From Clostridiaceae bacterium Marseille-Q4143 (lineage in GTDB: Bacteria; Bacillota; Clostridia; Lachnospirales; Lachnospiraceae): a DNA stretch of 64,000 nucleotides. Positions 8,367 to 15,977 of the stretch are shown one piece after another. Position 1 is the stretch's first letter; each line of letters begins with the position of its first letter. A model generated the notes under the pieces. The model ran no database searches. It was not told the origin of the DNA and saw only the letters and a program-made list of their open reading frames with translations. The position numbers and the translations under genes are program-made. The stretch is from assembly GCA_018228645.1 (NCBI GenBank), contig CP073693.1, forward strand, positions 620,001 to 684,000, given 5' to 3'.

Positions 8367-8390
8367 GGATTTCCCATAGTTGGAAAATCC
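8367..8390 (-). terminator. Hairpin and U7 between the recombinase and tnpW genes
   Basis: GGATTTCC / GGAAAATCC stem (8367-8390), followed on the minus strand by a run of seven T. It should end most recombinase transcripts, so tnpW would depend on read-through or its own promoter. Confidence 0.65.
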
Positions 8391-8414
8391 CTTTCTGCTG
8401 TCGGTTATTCTGTT

Positions 8415-10262
8415 TTACGATACGGGCAGCGCAGCGGCTTGCGCCTTTCGCTTTGCCCGATATTCCCGCGCCTTGATGCGTTCATACTCCCGGCGTTTTT
8501 CAAGGTTTTTCGCCCGGTATTCCTTTGAGTAGTTCCGATGATAAGCGCGGCTCTTTTCCTTTTGGGCTTCTTCGATTTTCTCCCGCATTTGCCGGATTTC
8601 TTCCTCTGTCGGCTCTGCAAGCTGTGTCAGTTCGTTTTCAAACTTGCCGATATAGCTGAAATATATCCCGATATGCTGAACAGCTTGTTTTGCCCTTTTC
8701 TTATCGCGCTCATGCACTTCAATTCTGCTGATAAATTCATTGAGAATGGCGGGGGTAAGGTCGGTAAAGGCGGCGTAGCGTTCTATCAGCTTCAAAAACT
8801 TATGCGCCCATCCTCCTGCGTCCTCAAACGCGGATAACTGTTCTTTGAGTTCTGCAAGTTCCGCTTTCAGCGTATAGTATTCCTCCGAATATTTCTGTGA
8901 CATTTGCTCGTATCGGTCTTGTGGGATAGCACCGAGGGCGTTATCCTCGTAGAGTTTATTCAGCACCTTGTCAATCTGTTCAAGGCGTGTTGTAATTTGC
9001 GGAATACGCTTCTGCTGTTTTTTGCTCTTGTCCGTCTGCTGCATATCAAGGTTTTTTCGGACTAATGCTTCAAATTCCTCCCGGTTGCTTATGGAGTATT
9101 CTGCAACTTTTTTCAGAACATCCGCGATAGTCTGCATGACTAAATCAGCGTCTATGATGTGCGGGGAATTGCATTTGGGATTTTTGGCTTTGCCCTTGTG
9201 GTACTCGCTGCAAAAGGCAACATGACGCTTGCCGCCGTTCCTGTAATCTATGCGAATGTGCATTTTTGCGCCGCAGTCTTTACAGAACATCAAGCCCGAC
9301 AAAGGGTGGATTTCTCCGTCCCCGTTAGGGCGTCTGACAGGCGCGTTTTCCAAAATCCGCTGTACGGTTTCAAAGTCGGCGCGGTCGATAATCGGCTCAT
9401 GCACATTCTCGGTTATCTGCCATTCGCTTTTATCTACATAGTGGTTGCGCTTGTCCCGAAAATGCTTTGTGGTCTTGAAATTGACAACATCACCACAATA
9501 CTCCTGCCTTGTGAGTATCTTGGTTAAGGTTGCTTTGTTCCATTTATAGCGATTTTCCTCGTTCAGCGGTCTGCTTTTCGCTGTCCCTCTGTCGTGCTGT
9601 TTGAGGTAGAACGTAGGCGTGAGGATTTGCTCGTTTTTGAGATATACGGCAATTTGGTTTCTGTTCTTCCCGCCGATAAACAGACGGAAAATCAAGCGTA
9701 CCACTTCGGCGGCTTCCTCGTCGATTATCCAAAAATCCTTGTTGTTCGGGTCTTTCATATATCCGTATGGGGCTTCGGTGGCGATGGGTTTGCCGCTTGC
9801 ACCCTTGGTCCTGATACCCGTTTTTACTTTCTTGCTGATGTCCTTTGCGTACCACTCCGACATGATATTGATAAAGGGCGCAAACTCCAATGTATCGGGA
9901 TTGTCGCTGTCTATGCCGTTATTGACCGCGATAAAGCGGACATTGTTCCGTCTGAATACCTCCATTGCATTGCCGACTTGGAGATAATCACGCCCCCAGC
10001 GCGTCAGGTCTTTCATAATGCAGACGCCTATTTTTCCGTTTTCCACATCCTCCATCATGCGGGAATAGGCAGAGCGGTCAAAGAACCTGCCGCTTTCGTC
10101 ATCGTCAATGTAGTGCCGGATATTGGTTAATCTCTGCTGTTGGGCGTACCGTTCCAGAAATGCCTTTTGGTTTACAATGCTGTTGCTCTCGCCGCCATCT
10201 CTGTCCTCGTCCCCGACGGAAAGGCGGGAGTAAAGGGCTGTAATTTTATTATATTCGTTCAT
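8415..10262 (-). CDS. tnpX: TnpX-type large serine recombinase (integrase of the 10-kb element)
   Basis: 615 aa from ATG 10262 (7 nt after AGGAGG). Domains: resolvase catalytic domain (about 1-150) with the serine region ALYSRLSVGDEDRDG and TRWGRDYLQVG; recombinase domain (about 165-290) with APYGYMKDPNN; a zinc ribbon CKDCGAKMHIRI...FCSEYHKGKAKNPKC (about 350-400); a coiled coil; and a very basic C-terminus. This architecture matches TnpX/TndX, which catalyse excision and insertion of Tn4451/Tn5397-class elements. An upstream in-frame start at 10343 would run back through attR into the host gene, so it was not used. The short distance to the right end suggests the attachment site overlaps its promoter region. 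Confidence 0.92.
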   Translation of the reverse strand: MNEYNKITALYSRLSVGDEDRDGGESNSIVNQKAFLERYAQQQRLTNIRHYIDDDESGRFFDRSAYSRMMEDVENGKIGVCIMKDLTRWGRDYLQVGNAMEVFRRNNVRFIAVNNGIDSDNPDTLEFAPFINIMSEWYAKDISKKVKTGIRTKGASGKPIATEAPYGYMKDPNNKDFWIIDEEAAEVVRLIFRLFIGGKNRNQIAVYLKNEQILTPTFYLKQHDRGTAKSRPLNEENRYKWNKATLTKILTRQEYCGDVVNFKTTKHFRDKRNHYVDKSEWQITENVHEPIIDRADFETVQRILENAPVRRPNGDGEIHPLSGLMFCKDCGAKMHIRIDYRNGGKRHVAFCSEYHKGKAKNPKCNSPHIIDADLVMQTIADVLKKVAEYSISNREEFEALVRKNLDMQQTDKSKKQQKRIPQITTRLEQIDKVLNKLYEDNALGAIPQDRYEQMSQKYSEEYYTLKAELAELKEQLSAFEDAGGWAHKFLKLIERYAAFTDLTPAILNEFISRIEVHERDKKRAKQAVQHIGIYFSYIGKFENELTQLAEPTEEEIRQMREKIEEAQKEKSRAYHRNYSKEYRAKNLEKRREYERIKAREYRAKRKAQAAALPVS

Positions 10263-10311
10263 GTGCATACCTCCTGCGTCCACATAGTTTTCCTTACAGT
10301 TAAGATTATGC

Positions 10312-10320
10312 ACCACAGCG
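10312..10320. other. Right attachment junction (attR) of the inserted element
   Basis: Element sequence ends ...GCACCA, followed by the second CA (10316-10317), and the coupling gene resumes with GCGGGCC at 10318. The recombinase gene starts only about 55 bp inside this end, the usual place for an integrase gene next to its attachment site. Confidence 0.8.
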
Positions 10321-10617
10321 GGCCGAACCATATTCCAATCCATGTCGATATTTCTTGGCGTTCTTGCTTTTAAGATACACCGCCAGCCTCAGACTGCCTC
10401 CACAACACAGCCCTACCAACAAGTCCAATGGATGCAGGCTTGGCCAGAAACTTTCCAGCGCCCCAGGCAGAACCGCAATCAGCGAAAGAAACTTTTCTGA
10501 AGCATCCGCCCCTTGTGCCATTCGCCATGCCTCTCCAAAATTGGTAGCAAACAGTCCCATCAGGATATACGGCATATTCAGCAAAATGAGCTTTTTGATG
10601 TCCAATGTCTTTTTCAT
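10318..10617 (-). pseudogene. VirD4/TcpA-type coupling protein, N-terminal piece (split gene)
   Basis: The first 100 codons of the ICE coupling protein: two hydrophobic segments (about residues 10-30 and 60-82) that would anchor it in the membrane, then KNAKKYRHGLEYGSAR. The frame then enters the inserted element and stops after three foreign codons (Cys-Gly-Ala). The continuation, Trp-Gly-Thr onwards, is at 1-308. Start ATG overlaps the pcfB stop (ATGA). Only a short membrane stub could be made unless the insertion excises. Confidence 0.92.
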
Positions 10618-11114
10618 CGTTCCAGCTCCTTTCGCTTGGTGCGATCCACCACAGCATTTTTAACCATCTCTTTGAACTGGTTAAGTTTTGCCAGTACGGA
10701 CGGGCGCTCTGTTTTCGTTGCCTTTTTGACCTTTTTGTTGGTGTACTCTGTAAAAGCTGCTGTCAGAGCATCTGCATCACGGCCTTTGAAAAAAATCAGG
10801 TACTTTGGCGGAGAACTGCTGCGGTCCTTTTTCACCGCATAATCCACACCATATTTCCGGGCGATTTTCTCAAACTCCTTGATAGAGGGGTCTGTGATCT
10901 CAATGTTGGATATTCCCTGATTCTGCCCGACAAGCTGCTTCACAGTCTGTTTTCCATGCGGAACAACCGGCGCATCACGGCTTCTCTGTTTTTCCAGCTT
11001 CTTTTCCTTGCGATGTGCCATGTACTTGCTTATGGCAGCCTTAAACATTCTGCCGGTAAACTTTGTTCCACTGACAACCAGCGTCAAAGTTCTGTTTTCC
11101 ACTTCTTCCTGCAT
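10614..11114 (-). CDS. pcfB: PcfB-family conjugation protein (DUF3801)
   Basis: 166 aa. It contains LTLVVSGTKFTGRMFKAAI, a basic stretch HRKEKKLEKQRSR, and a core with EITDPSIKEFEKIARKYGVD followed by YLIFFKGRDADALTAAF. It matches PcfB/DUF3801 proteins, which lie directly before the coupling protein in Tn1549-like and pCF10-like transfer operons and link the relaxosome to it. It is translationally coupled to the split coupling gene, consistent with working together when that gene is intact. Confidence 0.85.
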   Translation of the reverse strand: MQEEVENRTLTLVVSGTKFTGRMFKAAISKYMAHRKEKKLEKQRSRDAPVVPHGKQTVKQLVGQNQGISNIEITDPSIKEFEKIARKYGVDYAVKKDRSSSPPKYLIFFKGRDADALTAAFTEYTNKKVKKATKTERPSVLAKLNQFKEMVKNAVVDRTKRKELER

Positions 11115-11160
11115 TTTCTCGCCTCCTTTCCACGAAGTTTGCAGGGAATCTCTTTTTTTG

Positions 11161-11202
11161 CTAAGGCGGAACCACCAGCCGCCGCAGAAGATAACGCTTC
11201 AT
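11161..11202 (-). CDS. 13-codon micro-ORF with strong ribosome site
   Basis: ATG-AAG-CGT... encodes MKRYLLRRLVVPP. It starts 5 nt after AAGGAGG, which overlaps the stop of the DUF5720 gene just upstream, and it ends 46 bp before pcfB. The spacing looks like a translated leader rather than chance. The peptide is strongly basic and hydrophobic. Its function is unknown; it may couple translation or sense ribosome state for the transfer operon. Confidence 0.4.
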   Translation of the reverse strand: MKRYLLRRLVVPP

Positions 11203-11212
11203 ATCACCCTCC

Positions 11213-11527
11213 TTAGCGTAACTGGTCAGAACGGTCATAGTGCAGATTGCCCTGACGTACCTTTGCGTGGCTCAAAATCTTAATCTGCCCCTTTTCCTGA
11301 CTATCCAGTGCTTTTTCATAACCGGTATCCGACAGGAACAGGCGGGTTCGTTCGCCTTTCCAGCCAACAGGGGAATCGTTCGTCAGCACATCAAAAATAA
11401 TCATGTGCCGGGTGTCCTCCGCAAAACGCTGGAGGTCCATATATCCATGACCGTGATAATTCTGCGCTCCTGCCTTTGCCCGCATTTCTTCCATCAGCTG
11501 CCCTATGGTCTTTCCCTCAGACATCAT
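11213..11527 (-). CDS. DUF5720 family ICE protein
   Basis: 104 aa. It has GKTIGQLMEEMRAKAGAQNY, then the shared block of this family (DTRHMIIFDVLTNDSPVGWK, ERTRLFLSDTGYEKALDSQ) and ends with VRQGNLHYDR. A second copy of the family is encoded at 12503-12793. Such proteins are confined to the replication/transfer junction of Tn1549-like elements and their role is unknown. Two adjacent ATG codons follow AAGGAG; the first is taken. Confidence 0.75.
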   Translation of the reverse strand: MMSEGKTIGQLMEEMRAKAGAQNYHGHGYMDLQRFAEDTRHMIIFDVLTNDSPVGWKGERTRLFLSDTGYEKALDSQEKGQIKILSHAKVRQGNLHYDRSDQLR

Positions 11528-11566
11528 GCTTGCTCCTTTCTCCCGGCAGTTCCGGGCAATAAAAAA

Positions 11567-11585
11567 GCGACCATTTACCAGCCGC
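11567..11585 (-). terminator. Short hairpin and U6 at the repA stop
   Basis: GCGRC-type imperfect stem (11567-11571 with 11581-11585) and six T on the minus strand. It overlaps the end of the initiator gene, before the next DUF5720 gene. Weak by itself, but it matches the pattern of hairpins between the genes of this module. Confidence 0.35.
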
Positions 11586-12435
11586 CATACAGATCGTGAT
11601 TTACTTGTGAGGTGTAATGATTGCTTATCGTGGTCGGTGCATTGAACAGAACGGTCAGAAGATACTGCTTCATGTTGCGAATTTCCGTGGTGTTCTTCTG
11701 TAAACAGTCCATGACAAACTCAATGTGCGAGTTATCCAGCTTCAAGAACCTGGAACGAACGATTTCATGCGGAAAATCGCTTCCTGCAATACGGGTGGTC
11801 TTTCGCTTTGCACAGACCGTTTCCACGATCAACTCCACAATTTCGTCCAAATCCTCCCGATAAGTTTCATACTGCTGACACAGGTATTCATACCCGATAT
11901 TCTCCTGAATCAATTCCCGATAACTCTCTATCTCTGTGAGTGACATCACATCCCTTCCTTTCCGTTCCGGCAGACAATCTGCCGCGCAATCCCGGAAGGG
12001 AATGGAATCGGTACTTGATCCATAAATATTTTGTTTTTGAGTATTTGATTTCTCTATATTTAATTCTGCGGGCTTTTCCGTATCCGGTTTATCCATATAC
12101 GGGTTTTCCGTATCTGGTGAATCCGTATCCGGTTTTCTAAGCTGTGGCTGCTCGTATATGACATACTCTGTATCGCTGATGCGTCCCTGCCGGTCACGCA
12201 GCTTGTGCCGTACAATATAACCGGCGGCCTCCAATTCCCGCAACGCAGCGCCTATGGCATCCACGCCCTCCTTACAGATCTTTGCAAGACCACGGGTGGT
12301 GTAATTCCAGTCCTCTGGCAAAGATAACATCATGGAAAGCAGTCCCTTGGCTTTTAACGACAGGTTTGCATTTCGTAAATGATGATTGCTCATCACGGTA
12401 TAATCACGGGTCCGTTCAATGCGAAAAACGGCCAT
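11575..12435 (-). CDS. RepA-type replication initiator (RepA_N/DUF6017)
   Basis: 286 aa from the ATG at 12435 (AAGGAGTGAGG site); longer starts run into the hairpin upstream. The N-terminal winged helix (about 1-95) has FRIERTRDYTVMSNHHLRN and LSLKAKGLLSMMLSLPEDWN, typical of RepA_N initiators of Firmicutes elements. A Pro/Asp-rich linker (PDTDSPDTENPYMDKPDTEK) leads to a DUF6017-type C-terminal domain (about 185-286). It likely starts replication of the circular excised ICE, together with ParA/ParB. Sequence and order fit Tn1549-like elements. Confidence 0.85.
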   Translation of the reverse strand: MAVFRIERTRDYTVMSNHHLRNANLSLKAKGLLSMMLSLPEDWNYTTRGLAKICKEGVDAIGAALRELEAAGYIVRHKLRDRQGRISDTEYVIYEQPQLRKPDTDSPDTENPYMDKPDTEKPAELNIEKSNTQKQNIYGSSTDSIPFRDCAADCLPERKGRDVMSLTEIESYRELIQENIGYEYLCQQYETYREDLDEIVELIVETVCAKRKTTRIAGSDFPHEIVRSRFLKLDNSHIEFVMDCLQKNTTEIRNMKQYLLTVLFNAPTTISNHYTSQVNHDLYGGW

Positions 12436-12471
12436 CGACCTCACTCCTTCCGACTTTTGGATATAAAAAAA

Positions 12472-12500
12472 GCCACAATCCCAAATCAAAGAATTGTGGC
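12472..12500 (-). terminator. Terminator between a DUF5720 gene and repA
   Basis: A perfect 8-bp stem GCCACAAT (12472-12479) / ATTGTGGC (12493-12500) with a run of seven T on the minus strand. It should limit how much transcription from parA-parB reaches the initiator gene. Confidence 0.75.
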
Positions 12501-12502
12501 GT

Positions 12503-12793
12503 TCAACTTTCTCTATATTTTCTTGTGCGTTTCTTTCCCGGCTTAAAGTCGAGGATATGTCCCTCAATCACACGAGCATAACGCTTGATCTTGATCTCCC
12601 GGCGCTGCTGGCTTTGCAGGGCAGCCTGATACCCATCCTCGGTCAAAAACAGCCGCATTTCCTCTCCGGGGCTGCCGTAAGCTGTGCTGGGGCGCAGGAC
12701 GGAAAACTCAATCATCCAGCGTGTGTTATCCCAAAACCTCTCTACGGCGAGAATGTTGTGTCCTTTCAGCTCACGGGCTGAAATATCCATCAT
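12503..12793 (-). CDS. DUF5720 family ICE protein (second copy)
   Basis: 96 aa. It starts MMDISARELKGHNILAVERF and shows the same core as the copy at 11213-11527: DNTRWMIEFSVL, EEMRLFLTEDGYQAALQSQQ and a basic end. The copies differ enough to be old paralogs rather than a recent duplication. It sits 12 bp after parB. Role unknown. Confidence 0.75.
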   Translation of the reverse strand: MMDISARELKGHNILAVERFWDNTRWMIEFSVLRPSTAYGSPGEEMRLFLTEDGYQAALQSQQRREIKIKRYARVIEGHILDFKPGKKRTRKYRES

Positions 12794-12805
12794 AGGCGGC
12801 TCCTT

Positions 12806-13741
12806 TCATCGTTCCTGGTCTCTCTGACGCTTTTTCTGCCATGCCTCCAGCAGCTTGATGATGGTTTCCTGCATCCGCTGGGGCGTATAGCTTTTAGGAA
12901 AATACTTCCGCAAGGTGTCAGAGGTAAATGTCACTCGGTCCAGATCGCTTTTCTTTTCCTCACCCATGATGACACGCATCATATCGAGGGTCAGATGCCC
13001 CTCCTGACTGTATTTTTTGAGCCGCTGGGCTTGAGAAAGAGAAGGGGTAGCCTGTTCGCTGTCCATCGCGTCCAACAGGTCTACCTGCTCCTCCTTTTTG
13101 AGAAAGGACAGCTCATAGGCAGGGTTCAGGGCAACCTTCTTCTCATCCACCATATCCATCAATTCAGGAATCAGCTCTGTCAGACGGATATAGCGAAAAA
13201 TCTGGTTTTTACTCTGACCTACTTGCTCTGCCAAAATCTCACTGGACTTCTTGCCCTCTAACTTGTTCCCAACTTGGGAACAAGTTAAATCAACTCGCTC
13301 TCCCTGATGTTTCATAGCATCCAGTTTCATTTTATAAGCAAATGCTCTTTCACTGGGGAGGAGACTTTCTCGTTGCAGATTGCTGTCAACCATAATAATT
13401 GTGGCTGCATCATCGTCCAGATCACGGACAATTACCGGCATGGTCTCTTTTTCTGCCAGTTCACTGGCTCTGTGCCGTCTGTGTCCGGCCACCAGTTCAT
13501 AACCGCCCTCCGGGTCCGGTCGAGCAATCGCCGGAACCAGAACGCCATACTGCTTGATACTGTCAGCGGTCTCCATCATGGCTTCGTCATCCTTGACTTT
13601 GAATGGGTGGTTCTTAAAGGGATGCAGTTCAGACAGCGGAATCTCCTGAATCTTTTCCAGCTTTGCATCCTGACGGCCTTCTTCGGTGGAGAACAGATCA
13701 TCTACCGAGGCCAGCTCTATTTTTTTCGCGCTGCTTTTCAA
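12806..13741 (-). CDS. ParB/Spo0J-like partition protein, TTG start
   Basis: 311 aa. An N-terminal ParB nuclease-like domain (about 30-125) has LSELHPFKNHPFKVKDD, the GHRRHRASEL box and VDSNLQRESLLPSERAFAYK. A KorB/Spo0J helix-turn-helix follows (about 150-215, LAEQVGQSKNQIFRYIRLTE). It binds a centromere-like site to stabilise the excised element with ParA. The start is TTG at 13741, nine bases after AGGAGG, and it overlaps parA by 44 bp. In ICEs these pairs act in segregation of the circular form. Confidence 0.88.
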   Translation of the reverse strand: MKSSAKKIELASVDDLFSTEEGRQDAKLEKIQEIPLSELHPFKNHPFKVKDDEAMMETADSIKQYGVLVPAIARPDPEGGYELVAGHRRHRASELAEKETMPVIVRDLDDDAATIIMVDSNLQRESLLPSERAFAYKMKLDAMKHQGERVDLTCSQVGNKLEGKKSSEILAEQVGQSKNQIFRYIRLTELIPELMDMVDEKKVALNPAYELSFLKKEEQVDLLDAMDSEQATPSLSQAQRLKKYSQEGHLTLDMMRVIMGEEKKSDLDRVTFTSDTLRKYFPKSYTPQRMQETIIKLLEAWQKKRQRDQER

Positions 13742-14519
13742 GTTTCAACACCTCCTTCGTCAGATTTCGATACCCCTCTGCCACCTTTCCGCCAGGGTCA
13801 TGGGCGAAAATACTTTTTCCCTCTGCGCTGATTTCCTTTGCACGGACAGAGTGTGGAATCTCCGTTCCAAAGATTTTGATTTTACTTCCATAGGTGTCCC
13901 GCAGCAAAGCAGCAATCTCTTTTGCAAAGTTGGTGCGGTTATCCACCATCGTCAGCAGGATACCGTCAATCTGGAGCTTTGGATTGATCTGCCGTTTCAC
14001 CTTACTGACCGTAGATAGAAGCTGTTCCAGCCCTTTGGCGGGCAGATACTCTGCCTGAACGGGAATTATGATCCTGTTCGCAGCCGCCAGCGCATTGACC
14101 GTAAGCATCCCCAACGAGGGCTGACAGTCAATCAGGATATGGGAATATTGTCCCTTCAGTGTGTCCAGATATTGCCGTAAAATCGTTTCACGACTCATGG
14201 CGTTTACCAAAGAAACCTCCATACCGGAAAGCTGAATATCCGCAGGCATCAGGTCAACGCCTTCTACATGATGCAGAATACCTTCTCCGGGGCGTATAGG
14301 CTGATCCATCAGAATTTTGCCCATTGCATCCGACAGTGTAAATGGCAGCTTGTCTGGTTGCGGATTGCCCAAGCTGATCGTCAGGCTGCCTTGCGGGTCT
14401 CCGTCGATCAGCAGGACTTTCTTTCCGGCCTGCGCCAGCCCGATTCCCAAGTTGGCACAGGTCGTTGTCTTGCCAACGCCGCCTTTCTGGTTGGCAATGG
14501 CGATGATTTGCGTGTTCAT
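13698..14519 (-). CDS. ParA-family partition ATPase
   Basis: 273 aa from the ATG at 14519; a longer frame to 14588 starts within a hairpin. It opens with the deviant Walker A NQKGGVGKTTTCANLG (about 10-25), then LLIDGDPQGSLT, and the Walker B region HILIDCQPSLGMLTVNAL. It is the first gene of the ICE module seen here and is translated just ahead of parB with an overlap. It would position the element for inheritance. Two terminator-like hairpins lie upstream, so its promoter is either beyond them or read through under control. Confidence 0.9.
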   Translation of the reverse strand: MNTQIIAIANQKGGVGKTTTCANLGIGLAQAGKKVLLIDGDPQGSLTISLGNPQPDKLPFTLSDAMGKILMDQPIRPGEGILHHVEGVDLMPADIQLSGMEVSLVNAMSRETILRQYLDTLKGQYSHILIDCQPSLGMLTVNALAAANRIIIPVQAEYLPAKGLEQLLSTVSKVKRQINPKLQIDGILLTMVDNRTNFAKEIAALLRDTYGSKIKIFGTEIPHSVRAKEISAEGKSIFAHDPGGKVAEGYRNLTKEVLKLEKQREKNRAGLGR

Positions 14520-14569
14520 TGATTTCACCTCATTTCTAATTATTGCTGTTGCTTCTGGAAATAGAAAAA

Positions 14570-14599
14570 GCCGCCACTTCAAAATCATAAAGTGACGGC
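14570..14599 (-). terminator. Hairpin and U5 upstream of parA
   Basis: GCCGCCACTT (14570-14579) pairs with AAGTGACGGC (14590-14599), one mismatch, followed on the minus strand by TTTTTC. It lies 51 bp before the parA start, inside what should be the 5' leader. Confidence 0.6.
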
Positions 14600-14633
14600 C
14601 CTTTCTAATGCCGGAATCTCTGAAACAAAAAAA

Positions 14634-14659
14634 GCACCCAGTTATTTGTTACTGAGTGC
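14634..14659 (-). terminator. Second hairpin and U7 upstream of parA
   Basis: GCACCCAGT (14634-14642) pairs with ACTGAGTGC (14651-14659), one mismatch; the minus strand then has seven T. Together with the hairpin at 14570 it forms a tandem terminator/attenuator pair before the ICE operon. Confidence 0.65.
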
Positions 14660-14779
14660 CTGCATTAGAATCGTATTTAATTGTTCAGATTTGGTCAGAT
14701 TATGCCAAACCCTCCAGCGAAAAATCCGGTGTCTGAGAGTGCCAAATCACCCTCAAAAATACCCCCGAAATTGCTCTCT

Positions 14780-14854
14780 GGTTGTCCTATTTTTTAACCA
14801 CTAAGGCCGTTTTTTGACCCCATTTTTGCCGGTTGTCCTATATTTAACCACTAA
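14780..14854. repeat. Direct repeats near the ICE end
   Basis: GGTTGTCCTA is followed by a T-rich stretch and TTAACCACTAA at 14780-14804, and nearly the same sequence occurs at 14831-14854, 51 bp apart. TTTGGTCA/TGCCAAA motifs occur on both sides (about 14690-14710 and 14879-14900). They could be integrase arm sites, iterons or partition sites. The region 14660-14922 contains no gene. Confidence 0.5.
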
Positions 14855-14922
14855 AACTTGGGTGAAATCGGCTCTCGTTTTGCCAAATTTGGTCAAACCA
14901 TATCAGCCCGTTTAGATATAGC

Positions 14923-14957
14923 AAAAGCCCGGAAAACCTTGATTTTCCGGGCTTTTT
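14923..14957. terminator. rpsI terminator (bidirectional)
   Basis: AAAAGCCCGGAAAA (14923-14936) pairs perfectly with TTTTCCGGGCTTTT (14943-14956), 6-nt loop, with A/T runs on both sides. It closes the rplM-rpsI operon, 30 bp after rpsI, and marks where ordinary chromosome begins. Confidence 0.85.
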
Positions 14958-14987
14958 GAACCATTTTGATATAGTCTGAGCAGTCGA

Positions 14988-15380
14988 TTATCGCTTGCTG
15001 AACTGCGGAGCGCGACGAGCTGCTTTGAGACCGTATTTTTTACGCTCTTTCATTCTCGGGTCACGAGTCAGGAATCCTGCTTTTTTCAGGATCGGTCTGT
15101 ACTCCGGATCAGCCTGTACAAGTGCACGAGCGATACCGTGTCTTACAGCACCTGCCTGTCCGGTGTAACCACCACCACGAACATTTACCAGAACGTCGAA
15201 TTTCTCGGTGTTCTCAGTAGCTGCCAGCGGCTGACGAACGATAACTTTCAGAGTCTCCAGTCCGAAATACTCATCGATGCTTCTTTTATTTACAGTAATG
15301 TTGCCGGTTCCCGGTACCAGATAAACTCTGGCGATGGATTTCTTTCTTCTTCCGGTTCCATAGAATTTTGTCTTAGCCAT
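14988..15380 (-). CDS. rpsI: 30S ribosomal protein S9
   Basis: 130 aa, normal length. It has the family N-terminus [39 protein letters not shown] and the conserved basic tail ending ...APQFSKR, which reaches the P-site tRNA. It is co-transcribed with rplM (28-bp gap). Its 3' end is intact although a conjugative element sits just downstream. Confidence 0.97.
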   Translation of the reverse strand: MAKTKFYGTGRRKKSIARVYLVPGTGNITVNKRSIDEYFGLETLKVIVRQPLAATENTEKFDVLVNVRGGGYTGQAGAVRHGIARALVQADPEYRPILKKAGFLTRDPRMKERKKYGLKAARRAPQFSKR

Positions 15381-15408
15381 GATAATTTACCTCCTTCTTC
15401 CTACCTGA

Positions 15409-15837
15409 TTAAAATGTCAGAACTTCCGGTTTCTGAGCGGTATGCGGATGCTCTGCACCAGCATAAACATGAAGTTTGGTGAACATCTCTCTTCCGAGCG
15501 GTCCTTTCGGAAGCATTCCTTTAACTGCGAGCTCAACAACCTTCTCCGGTTTCTTTGCAAGCATTTCTCTCAGAGTGGTCTCTTTCATACCACCTACATA
15601 GTCTGAATGATGATAGTAAATCTTCTGATCCAGCTTTTTGCCGGTCACTTTGATTTTCTCTGCGTTTACGATGATTACATAATCACCAGTATCGATATGC
15701 GGAGTAAAGATCGGTTTGTTCTTTCCTCTCAGCACTTTTGCTACTTCAGAAGCCAGACGGCCTAATGTATATCCGGTAGCGTCAACTACGTACCATTTTC
15801 TTTCCACTTTTGCTGGATTAGCCATGAAACTGTTCAT
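15409..15837 (-). CDS. rplM: 50S ribosomal protein L13
   Basis: 142 aa, with [20 protein letters not shown] near the start and the [17 protein letters not shown]-terminus. The start at 15837 ([14 protein letters not shown]) follows AGGAGG by seven bases; the four extra residues before MANP are usual in this bacterial group. First gene of its operon, behind a consensus promoter and a leader of about 100 nt. Confidence 0.96.
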   Translation of the reverse strand: MNSFMANPAKVERKWYVVDATGYTLGRLASEVAKVLRGKNKPIFTPHIDTGDYVIIVNAEKIKVTGKKLDQKIYYHHSDYVGGMKETTLREMLAKKPEKVVELAVKGMLPKGPLGREMFTKLHVYAGAEHPHTAQKPEVLTF

Positions 15838-15934
15838 AGGTGTACCTCCTGTTAAAATTCAAAGTTTTGTAGCTTTTATACGTAAAAACATCTTACCGGG
15901 GCATTGGATCAGATATTTTCTCGCGTTGTCACAG
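15838..15934 (-). promoter_or_regulatory. rplM 5' leader
   Basis: About 95 nt of untranslated RNA between the predicted start of transcription and rplM. Firmicutes often have an autoregulatory L13 leader here. I see only modest pairing (the segment with CCCCGGTAAGATG), so a functional leader is inferred from position. Confidence 0.3.
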
Positions 15935-15940
15935 TTAATT

Positions 15941-15969
15941 ATTATATGATAGACCGTGACTTGTGTCAA
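15941..15969 (-). promoter_or_regulatory. Promoter of rplM-rpsI
   Basis: On the minus strand TTGACA (15964-15969), 17-bp spacer, TATAAT (15941-15946): both hexamers are perfect sigma-A consensus. It lies directly after the MATE gene stop at 15978. Confidence 0.9.
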
Positions 15970-15977
15970 CCGTTTTT

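Noticed and set aside
10263..10343. Longer start for the large serine recombinase
   Set aside because: It would run through the attachment site into the host coupling gene and lacks a ribosome site; the ATG at 10262 has AGGAGG.
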